A DNA stretch of 14,903 nt. Source: Actinomycetes bacterium (GTDB taxonomy: Bacteria; Actinomycetota; Acidimicrobiia; Acidimicrobiales; RAAP-2). The notes below the pieces were generated by a model that saw only the letters and a program-made list of their open reading frames with translations, did not search any database and was not told where the DNA came from. Both the position numbers and the translations under genes were made by a program. Numbering within the stretch: the first letter of the stretch is position 1; every line of letters begins with the position of its first letter. The DNA lies in contig JAKAZC010000027.1 in assembly GCA_021826655.1 (NCBI GenBank), forward strand, positions 1 to 14,903, written 5' to 3'. Below are positions 1 to 5,004 of the stretch, one piece after another.

Positions 1-1004
1 CCTGCGAGGGTGGTCACCTGCGACGGGGTCAGCTGTACGGGAAGGACGGCCAGCTGGGCCAACGAACCGTTGAAGTGGGCGTTCGTGGGCGGGTCCGGCC
101 ATCCCCCGTTCAGCACGCCGGAGAGCCCGATGCTCCACCACCCGGTGTACCCGGACTGGGCGACGGTCGCCGACGTCGAACCGACCAGCGCCCCGTCGAC
201 GTAGAGCTTCTGTCCCCCACTGCCGATCGAGGCGGCCACGAAATGCCAGGAACCGTTCGTGTAGGTCGAGCTGCTGGTGGCCTCGTGCGTCGCCCCGTTG
301 TACACCCCCCACACCAGGTGACCGGTCGGATCGATCCAGAGCATGCGGTCGTAGTTGCCGGCCGCGGTTGGAGCCGTCTGGTCATCGGAGAAGCCCAAGA
401 TGCTGCGCGATGCCGAAGTGGTCCTGAACCACCCAAGGACGGTGAAGGTCTGGGGATCGGAGTAGGCGGTGGTGGTCTCCGCCCACCCGGTCGATCCGTC
501 GGTGGTGATGGCCGTGCCACCGAGTGGGCCGGTCGACTGGTAGGTCAACCCGTCGAGCGGCAGCGCGGTGTCGGGCCCGGTGCCCGACCATGTCGTGGCC
601 GAACGGGAGTCGGCCAGCTGGGCCACGCCGCACGTCGCCGAGGAGGTGCCGGCCGCGTTCGGGGCGGTCGTCCCGGTCGATCGGAGCACGGTCGTCGCCG
701 AGGCGGACGCCGTGGACGACAGCGCCCCGGTCGGTACCGGCGACCCACTGGCACACACCGCCGAGTTGGTGGTGACCGTCCCGCCGGCGCCCGTCCCAGT
801 CGACCAGCACGTGGTGGCGCCCGTGGTCCCGTCGAGCTGCAACGTGCCCGTGGCGTAGGTGGTCCCGGCCGAGAGCAGGCTGCTGCTGAACGCCGCGGCG
901 CCGGCCGTCGCTCCCATCAGGAGGAGGCCCGTGCCCACCAGACCTCCGACGGCGAGCCCCCGGCGCACCGGGGCCCGGGGGATGGATCGGCGGACTCGCA
1001 TCAT
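1..1004 (-). CDS. Exported LamG/concanavalin A-like surface protein (C-terminus cut by window edge)
   Basis: Partial gene entering from the left edge; about 334 residues are visible. Start is the first of two adjacent ATG codons (1004, 1001); no clear Shine-Dalgarno precedes either. The N-terminus is a basic stretch (residues 3-15) followed by a hydrophobic helix (about 16-38, ending AGAAAFS), i.e. a signal peptide. Residues about 53-84 hold a module with the core TTCWSTGTGAGGTVT and Cys66/Cys84 that is also present in the upstream neighbour. From about residue 140 to the edge the pattern is that of a LamG/laminin_G_3 jelly-roll: FTVLGWFRT, GSWHFVAAS, KLYVDGALVG, and FNGSLAQLAVLPVQLTPSQV. Such domains bind glycans or mediate adhesion on cell surfaces. 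It lies 73 bp downstream of the TasA-like gene, same strand, with a strong hairpin between. Function as adhesin or matrix component is inference; the fold assignment is fairly secure. Confidence 0.8.
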   Translation of the reverse strand, partial: MMRVRRSIPRAPVRRGLAVGGLVGTGLLLMGATAGAAAFSSSLLSAGTTYATGTLQLDGTTGATTCWSTGTGAGGTVTTNSAVCASGSPVPTGALSSTASASATTVLRSTGTTAPNAAGTSSATCGVAQLADSRSATTWSGTGPDTALPLDGLTYQSTGPLGGTAITTDGSTGWAETTTAYSDPQTFTVLGWFRTTSASRSILGFSDDQTAPTAAGNYDRMLWIDPTGHLVWGVYNGATHEATSSSTYTNGSWHFVAASIGSGGQKLYVDGALVGSTSATVAQSGYTGWWSIGLSGVLNGGWPDPPTNAHFNGSLAQLAVLPVQLTPSQVTTLA

Positions 1005-1028
1005 GGCTCGACGGGTCGGCGGCCGGGT

Positions 1029-1065
1029 CGGTGGGGCCAGGACGTCCGACGTCCTGGCCCCACCG
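1029..1065 (-). terminator. Strong 18-bp hairpin between the two exported-protein genes
   Basis: A near-perfect inverted repeat: one arm is 1029-1046, the other 1048-1065, so after allowing a small loop the stem is about 16-17 bp, nearly all G/C. It begins 12 nt after the stop of the TasA-like gene and ends 24 nt before the ATG of the LamG gene. No T-run follows on either strand, so it may be a partial terminator, an mRNA-stabilising 3' end, or an attenuating structure that lowers expression of the downstream LamG gene relative to the upstream one. Confidence 0.6.
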
Positions 1066-1077
1066 GGTGCCGGTCGA

Positions 1078-1773
1078 CTACTGGCTGATGCTCCAGGTGA
1101 AGGGCACGGTGGCGGCCAGTCCCTGGTCCGCATTGGTGGCCGAGCCGTCGAGCTGGACGCTGACCACGTAGGTGGCGGTCGCACCGGCGTTGAGCGTGGT
1201 CAGGGGGACCGCGTTGAAGGTCGACCCGGCCAGACCGGCCAGCGTGGAGGTGGTCGACAGCGCGGGGCATGCCGCGACCTGTGTGGGGAACACGCACTTG
1301 TCGGTGGCACCAGCGGTGGTATCGGCCACGGTGACGTCGACCTTGCCGCAGAAGCCGGCCGTGTCGGACCCCGTGTAGCCACCGTTGTCCGCGGCCGCCG
1401 CGGCCGCGCAGGCGCCAGTGACCATGGAGGCGACCGTGGCGCTGCGGTTGCCGGCATTGGTGAAGGTGAGAGTGGTCGTCAGCGGCGTACCGGCCGGCAC
1501 CTGGTCGGGGGTCCCCACCAGTGCGTTGATGGAGCAGGTGCTGTTGGTGTTGGATGCGGTGACCGATCCACCTGCACCGGTGCCGGTCGAGAAGCAGGTC
1601 GTGGTCCCGTTGCTCTCCTCGAGCTGCACGGTGGCCGAGCTGAACGAGCTCGAGGTGTTGGTGATCCCTGCACTGAACCCACCCAGTGTGTAGGTGGCTG
1701 TCGTCGCCAGAGCGACCACCGCGGCCAGGGAGGCGATCAGGCCTCGCTTGTTGTTGCGGATTCGTTCGATCAT
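1078..1773 (-). CDS. TasA/camelysin-like (SipW-type) exported protein
   Basis: A 231-residue secreted protein. Start ATG at 1773 is chosen because the signal peptide begins there (basic IERIRNNKR, then hydrophobic residues 11-30); the frame stays open upstream but that part is not protein-like. Family signs: signal region running into GGFSAGITNTSSSFSSATVQL, an Ig-like TLTFTNAGN segment (about 101-109), and the C-terminal DQGLAATVPFTWSISQ, as in SipW-dependent TasA/camelysin (M73-like) fibre proteins. No HExxH protease motif is seen. Six cysteines (60, 80, 122, 142, 160, 169) could form three disulfides, unusual for Bacillus TasA. Residues 57-71 share the TTCFSTGTGAGGSVT module with the downstream LamG protein. 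A weak AAGAAAG/GAG precedes the start. Role as a surface filament subunit is inferred; no dedicated signal peptidase is in view. Confidence 0.75.
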   Translation of the reverse strand: MIERIRNNKRGLIASLAAVVALATTATYTLGGFSAGITNTSSSFSSATVQLEESNGTTTCFSTGTGAGGSVTASNTNSTCSINALVGTPDQVPAGTPLTTTLTFTNAGNRSATVASMVTGACAAAAAADNGGYTGSDTAGFCGKVDVTVADTTAGATDKCVFPTQVAACPALSTTSTLAGLAGSTFNAVPLTTLNAGATATYVVSVQLDGSATNADQGLAATVPFTWSISQ

Positions 1774-1859
1774 GGCTGTTCTCGGGCTTTCTTGGACGGG
1801 GGTCAATCGCTGATAGTCCTGGGTGCATCGGACCGGACGCACCGGGTCTTGAGCGCGAA

Positions 1860-1873
1860 TCACAGACGTGTGA
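1860..1873. promoter_or_regulatory. Small palindrome TCACA-n4-TGTGA, possible operator
   Basis: A perfect 5-bp inverted repeat with a 4-nt spacer, in the 224-bp region between the divergent TasA-like gene (start 1773, minus) and the small gene starting at 1998 (plus). The half-sites resemble CRP half-sites but in the reverse arrangement, so it is not a CRP site. It lies 86 bp upstream of the TasA-like start. I see no convincing -10/-35 pair for that gene. A short palindrome like this could be chance. Confidence 0.2.
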
Positions 1874-1985
1874 CAAACATTGGTTGGGTGCGCCGTTCCG
1901 GTCGCGCCGGTGCTCATGCCCAGTTCAGGGGTATCACCCGCCTCCGGGTCGGCCAGGCCGCGGAGGAAACCGACCGGCTGACCTA

Positions 1986-1991
1986 TAGCAT
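1986..1991 (+). promoter_or_regulatory. -10 box TAGCAT directly before the start at 1998
   Basis: TAGCAT fits the actinobacterial -10 pattern TANNNT and ends 6 nt before the ATG, which puts the predicted transcript start on or next to the A of the ATG, i.e. a leaderless mRNA. No good -35 is visible. Confidence 0.45.
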
Positions 1992-1997
1992 GTAGGT

Positions 1998-2288
1998 ATG
2001 CCCAATGCACCACACATCGGTTCTCGTGATGGGATCCGGTCTCCCCTCGCGGGGCGTCACGTCCTGCTCTGCCTCGACGACGTCGTCGGTTGGGCCGTCT
2101 CCGTGGATGGCATGTTGGCCACCGCAGATGAAGCGGTCACCAGTCCACGTCGACGGATTCGGCGGTTGGGGAATCAGGCGGCCCGACGCAACGCCCGCTT
2201 CGGCGACCTCGCCGCCCGATGGCCGTCCGTGGGCCCGTCGGCCGATCCGGCCCTGGGGCCGACCCGGCCGCCGACCAAGGTGGCCTGA
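1998..2288 (+). CDS. Hypothetical 96-aa protein, probably leaderless
   Basis: I do not recognise the family. The 96-residue frame shows coding character: from about codon 20 on, third positions are mostly G or C and the residues look natural (VLLCLDDVVGWAVSVDGML, then an Arg-rich RRRIRRLGNQAARRNARFGDLAARW, then a Pro-rich tail). The start is supported by a TAGCAT -10 box 6 nt upstream; there is no Shine-Dalgarno. It is divergent from the TasA-like gene and convergent with tRNA-Pro, separated from the latter by a hairpin terminator. The basic middle could bind nucleic acid, but that is a guess. The alternative is that this is a chance open frame. Confidence 0.5.
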   Translation: MPNAPHIGSRDGIRSPLAGRHVLLCLDDVVGWAVSVDGMLATADEAVTSPRRRIRRLGNQAARRNARFGDLAARWPSVGPSADPALGPTRPPTKVA

Positions 2289-2323
2289 CCTCCGACGGCG
2301 GGGGTGTTCTCCACCGTGTGACG

Positions 2324-2354
2324 ACGAGAGCCGGCCCGACGGGCCGGCTCTCGT
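2324..2354. terminator. Bidirectional 14-bp hairpin terminator
   Basis: Perfect 14-bp stem (2324-2337 with 2341-2354) and a 3-nt GAC loop. It lies 35 bp after the stop of the small plus-strand gene and 8 bp past the encoded CCA of the minus-strand tRNA-Pro, so it can end both converging transcripts. No T-run, as is common in high-GC actinobacteria. Confidence 0.65.
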
Positions 2355-2362
2355 GCTCCGCG

Positions 2363-2440
2363 TGGTCGGGCTGCCGGGATTTGAACCCGGGACCTCTTGA
2401 CCCCCAGTCAAGCGCGCTAACCAAGCTGCGCCACAGCCCG
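2363..2440 (-). tRNA. tRNA-Pro (anticodon GGG), CCA encoded
   Basis: Complete cloverleaf on the minus strand: acceptor CGGGCTG/CAGCCCG, D-arm GCGC/GCGC around AGCTTGGTTA, anticodon stem CTTGA/TCAAG with loop CTGGGGG giving anticodon GGG (reads CCC), variable AGGTC, T-arm CCGGG/CCCGG with loop TTCAAAT, discriminator A, then an encoded CCA (2365-2363). The mature body is 75 nt without CCA. The C1-G72 pair is the typical identity feature of bacterial tRNA-Pro, in agreement with the anticodon. Its promoter is not obvious; the nearest TANNNT is TACGAT, about 150 bp upstream. Confidence 0.97.
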
Positions 2441-2612
2441 CTCCTCAGGAACTTCCTCCGACCTGGGACTCCGTGGTCCGGTGGGGCTCCTGGATGCACC
2501 CCGGAGCGACACGATGGGCGCTCCAGGAGCATCCAGCTCCCGGGAGATTCCTGGAAGGATTCCCGAGCGTTCCGAAAACCCTTCCGGCGCATCGTACACG
2601 GGTGGCGCCTTG

Positions 2613-2636
2613 TGTCCTGGGGCGCTCGCCCCGACA
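2613..2636. terminator. Hairpin in the gap upstream of tRNA-Pro
   Basis: TGTC-ct-GGGGCG-ct-CGCCCC-GACA: a 6-bp GC stem extended by 4 bp past a 2-nt bulge. It lies about 150 bp past the stop of the helix-turn-helix gene and could end its transcript; no T-run. Confidence 0.25.
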
Positions 2637-2711
2637 CCCGGCACATCTCATCGACCCGATGACCGGGACAGCCACCGGGAGGGCTCGTCCCGGGCCGGGG
2701 CGGAGTCGCTC

Positions 2712-2732
2712 TCCGAGCGGGCACAGCTCGGA
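2712..2732 (-). terminator. Possible terminator of the helix-turn-helix gene
   Basis: Stem TCCGAGC/GCTCGGA (7 bp) with a 7-nt loop, about 50 bp downstream of the stop at 2785. No T-run follows on the minus strand, so the call is weak. Confidence 0.25.
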
Positions 2733-2784
2733 CCGAGGTGGTGCCCATCGGCGGCCCGCGACGGGTTCCACCCGACCACGGAGG

Positions 2785-3141
2785 TCAGTCGGGGGCGGCC
2801 TGCTTCAGCTCCTGCACGAACTGGTCCACGCGCTGGCGGGACAGATCCCACTCCTCGGCGATCTGGCGCGGCGTCATGCCCGCCTGGATGCAGGCCTCGA
2901 CGACGCCGAGCCGGAGCTGGTGGCGTGCGGCGCTGAGGCGGTCCAGCGCGGCCTGTGTCGTCAGTCGCTGCTCGCCGACGGGCTCGGTGCCCAGGAGAAC
3001 GGCGACAGGGGCTCCCGAACGCAATGTCGCGACAGCCTGGGCGATGAGCGCCTCGTTGACCGCCAGTGCACGTCCCGCTGCACGGGTCGCTTCGCGCAGC
3101 TCATCCAGCACGCCGATGACCCGGATCGTGGCGTCGTCCAC
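2785..3141 (-). CDS. Small helix-turn-helix protein, likely DNA-binding
   Basis: 118 residues from the GTG at 3141. Residues 1-40 form an amphipathic helical region (RVIGVLDELREATRAAGRAL), and the C-terminus (about 82-112) is a helix-turn-helix: EACIQAGMTPRQIAEEWDLSRQ followed by RVDQFVQELK. It resembles sigma-70 region 4 or a Xre/MerR-like recognition unit, but I do not recognise the full family. The 3141 start is preferred because a TAGGGT -10 box ends 5 nt before it (leaderless) and AGGG also sits at Shine-Dalgarno distance. An in-frame GTG at 3168 would add nine residues but has no ribosome site. It lies about 190 bp downstream of the zinc-ribbon gene, on the same strand, with its own promoter. 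Regulatory targets cannot be read from the sequence. Confidence 0.75.
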   Translation of the reverse strand: MDDATIRVIGVLDELREATRAAGRALAVNEALIAQAVATLRSGAPVAVLLGTEPVGEQRLTTQAALDRLSAARHQLRLGVVEACIQAGMTPRQIAEEWDLSRQRVDQFVQELKQAAPD

Positions 3142-3146
3142 GCTCC

Positions 3147-3152
3147 ACCCTA
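3147..3152 (-). promoter_or_regulatory. -10 box TAGGGT before the helix-turn-helix gene
   Basis: TAGGGT on the minus strand ends 5 nt before the GTG at 3141, placing the predicted transcript start at or just next to the start codon. It also favours 3141 over the upstream GTG at 3168, which lies before the -10 box. Confidence 0.4.
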
Positions 3153-3333
3153 CGTCCGGCGCCACCACCGATGTCCGGCCGGGCCCGCGACGGGTGGACC
3201 GGGTCCGAGGTCGCCCCCGGGAGGACTCCAGGTCGACACGGGTGGACCGGTCCGGTCGCCGTCGGTCCCGCCGGTGGACCCGCTTCCCCAGGCGTCACCG
3301 CACGGGTGCAGACCGATGTGGTGCGGGTGCTGG

Positions 3334-3531
3334 TCAGACGTGGTGGACCACCCAGGTGACGCCCTGGAAGGCGCGGTAGCCCAGGTAGATCACCGTGGCC
3401 ACGGCCAGGAACTTGAACCACCACGGCTGCCTGCGGTGTTCCAGGGGCTCGGATCCGCAGGTCGGGCACGTGCCCTCCTCGGTGAGCTCCCCGGCCTCGA
3501 GGTCGGCGTCGCACTGTTCACACCAGGGCAT
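3334..3531 (-). CDS. Small zinc-ribbon protein with one membrane helix
   Basis: 65 residues. Two CxxC pairs (Cys4/Cys7 and Cys22/Cys25) form a probable zinc ribbon at the N-terminus. A hydrophobic segment at about residues 39-62 (FKFLAVATVIYLGYRAFQG) is a likely single transmembrane helix, followed by VVHHV at the C-terminus. The start ATG has AGGGG about 5 nt upstream. It begins 21 bp after the stop of der on the same strand, so it is probably co-transcribed with der. The layout (cytosolic zinc ribbon tethered to the membrane) is seen in many small actinobacterial proteins of unknown role; no function is claimed. Confidence 0.75.
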   Translation of the reverse strand: MPWCEQCDADLEAGELTEEGTCPTCGSEPLEHRRQPWWFKFLAVATVIYLGYRAFQGVTWVVHHV

Positions 3532-3552
3532 GGCACCCCTGTTCCGAGTGCG

Positions 3553-5004
3553 TCACCGCTTGCGTCCCCCACCCCCGTTGGCTCCCTTCGCCCGCACCCG
3601 GATCTTGATCGGGGTCGGCCCGAGTTCGAACCGCTCCCGTAGTCCGCGCTCCACATAGCGCAGGTAGGTTGGCTGGAGGCGACCGTTGGTGAACAGCGTG
3701 AAGGTCGGCGGGTCGTTCGCCCCCTGGACGCCGTACTGGATCCTGGCACCCACCGGCGGGTGCGCGAGCTGGATCGACTTGAGCGCGCGGTTCAGCTCGC
3801 CGGTGGGGATCCGCGAGTGGTATGCCTCCTCGGCGGCGGCGACCGCCGGCAGGATGTGGTGAACCCCGAGCCCGGACAGCGCACTGATCTTGAGAACCGG
3901 GGCTTCGCCCAGAAAGGCCAGGCGGTCCCCGACATCGGCCAGGATCCCCACCCGCTCCTCGGTCGGGATCAGCTCCCACTTGTTCAGCACCACCACCACG
4001 GGGCAGCCCGAGGCACCGATGCGCTCGGCCAGGCGCTGGTCCTGGTGGGTGATCCCGACGGTGGTGTCGATCACCAGGAGCGCGATGTCAGCCTGGTCGA
4101 GGGCGTCGAGGGCGCGTAGCACCGAGAAGTACTCGGTCCCCCGCTCGGTCTTGGACTTCCGGCGCATGCCGGCGGTGTCGATGAAGCAGATCGTGCCTTC
4201 GGGGGTCTCGACGACGGTGTCGACGGTGTCCCGGGTGGTGCCCGGGGCGTCGTGGGTGACCGAGCGCTCGTCGCCAACCAGTCGGTTGAAGAGCGTGGAC
4301 TTGCCCACGTTGGGTCGGCCCACCAGCGCCACCCGGGGAACGCTCGGGTCGACCTCGACGGTACCCACCAGGTCGACCGGCGCTCCCGCACCGTCGGCGT
4401 CCGGCACGTCCGGCACGTCCGGCACGTCCGGCACGTCCGGCACGTCCGGCACGTCCGGCGCCTGGACGGTCCCGACCGCCACAGGCAGGGCCAGGACGAC
4501 GTCGTCGAGAAGGTCGCCGGTACCACGGCCGTGAAGGGCGCTCACCGGCCACGGGTCGCCGAGGCCGAGGGACAGGGCGTCCCAGACGTCGGCCTCGCGC
4601 TGGTCGGAGTCGACCTTGTTCACGACCACCCGGACCGGGCGCCGGGAGCGGGTCAGCACCCGGGCCACGTCGAGGTCCTCCTCGGTGAGCCCGACGGTCA
4701 CGTCCACCACGAAGAGGATCACGTCCGCCTCGTCGATGGCCCGCTCGGCCTGGGCGCTCACCTGGGCATCCAGCGGGTCGCCTGAGGCCAGCCATCCGCC
4801 GGTGTCGACGATGGTGAAGCGGTGGCCGCACCACTCCGCGTCCAGCTCCTTGCGGTCCCGGGTGACCCCCGGTCGCTCCTCGACCACGGCCGCCCTTCGG
4901 CCCACGATGCGATTGACCAGCGTGGACTTGCCGACATTGGGTCGGCCGGCCACCACCACCAAGGGAAGGGTCCGGGCGGGCGTCACCGGTGCGGGCGGGG
5001 TCAA
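3553..5004 (-). CDS. der: Ribosome-assembly GTPase Der (EngA)
   Basis: Tandem-GTPase protein needed for 50S subunit maturation. 483 residues from the TTG at 5004, which overlaps the stop of the upstream gene (TTGA) and has GGGGG about 8 nt before it; a GTG at 4986 is the alternative. GTPase 1: P-loop GRPNVGKS (20-27), DTGG (67-70), NKVD (129-132), SAL (155-157). GTPase 2: GRPNVGKS (229-236), DTAG (276-279), SAL (374-376). A KH-like domain follows (about 390-475), then a basic tail ending GGGGRKR. Oddities: the linker (about 182-202) is APD plus six VPD repeats from a 9-bp tandem repeat, and the second G4 motif reads NKWE instead of the usual NKWD. Translationally coupled to the radical SAM gene upstream and followed by the zinc-ribbon gene. 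Confidence 0.96.
   Translation of the reverse strand: MTPPAPVTPARTLPLVVVAGRPNVGKSTLVNRIVGRRAAVVEERPGVTRDRKELDAEWCGHRFTIVDTGGWLASGDPLDAQVSAQAERAIDEADVILFVVDVTVGLTEEDLDVARVLTRSRRPVRVVVNKVDSDQREADVWDALSLGLGDPWPVSALHGRGTGDLLDDVVLALPVAVGTVQAPDVPDVPDVPDVPDVPDVPDADGAGAPVDLVGTVEVDPSVPRVALVGRPNVGKSTLFNRLVGDERSVTHDAPGTTRDTVDTVVETPEGTICFIDTAGMRRKSKTERGTEYFSVLRALDALDQADIALLVIDTTVGITHQDQRLAERIGASGCPVVVVLNKWELIPTEERVGILADVGDRLAFLGEAPVLKISALSGLGVHHILPAVAAAEEAYHSRIPTGELNRALKSIQLAHPPVGARIQYGVQGANDPPTFTLFTNGRLQPTYLRYVERGLRERFELGPTPIKIRVRAKGANGGGGRKR
4399..4459 (-). repeat. 9-bp in-frame tandem repeat in der, (VPD)6
   Basis: On the plus strand the unit GTCCGGCAC occurs six times without a mismatch (4399-4452), plus a 7-nt partial copy to 4459. 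In der it reads GTG-CCG-GAC, i.e. VPD. The array lies exactly in the linker between the two GTPase domains and so cannot disturb either fold; copy number could change by slippage without a frameshift. Confidence 0.97.

Larger units (their letters stand above)
2441..2784. other. 344-bp gap upstream of tRNA-Pro with several hairpins, no convincing gene
   Basis: Open frames on both strands here have poor residue composition (Cys/Arg/Pro-rich) and no ribosome binding sites, so I call none of them. The stretch holds inverted repeats: CTGGATGC (2490-2497) with GCATCCAG (2529-2536), a 10-bp interrupted hairpin at 2613-2636, and a 7-bp hairpin at 2712-2732. It must contain the tRNA-Pro promoter (minus strand) and the 3' end of the helix-turn-helix gene transcript. 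A small RNA is possible but not demonstrable by eye. Confidence 0.4.

Noticed and set aside
1860..1873. CRP-like binding site
   Set aside because: The half-sites are in inverted order (TCACA before TGTGA) with a 4-nt spacer, opposite to the CRP consensus; kept only as a weak generic palindrome.
75..1995. Long plus-strand open frames (75-1088 and 859-1995)
   Set aside because: Arg/Gly-rich shadows of the two exported-protein genes, with no ribosome sites and no recognisable domains.
1774..2013. Upstream extension of the TasA-like gene by 80 codons
   Set aside because: The signal peptide starts at the internal ATG (1773), and the extension has no protein-like character and runs through the divergent promoter region.
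2363..2440. tRNA-Pro as an attachment site of an integrated element
   Set aside because: No integrase gene, no repeat of the tRNA 3' end and no change in composition is seen in the window.
2445..2771. 108-codon minus-strand open frame in the gap upstream of tRNA-Pro
   Set aside because: Cys/Arg/Pro-rich composition, no ribosome binding site, no family resemblance, overlapping several hairpins.
2473..3642. 389-codon plus-strand open frame over the helix-turn-helix and zinc-ribbon genes
   Set aside because: It crosses two better-supported minus-strand genes and an intergenic region; composition is typical of a GC-rich shadow.
4399..4459. Tandem 9-mers considered as a CRISPR or protein-binding iteron array
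   Set aside because: Units are contiguous, multiples of three and in frame inside der; there are no spacers and no replication gene nearby.
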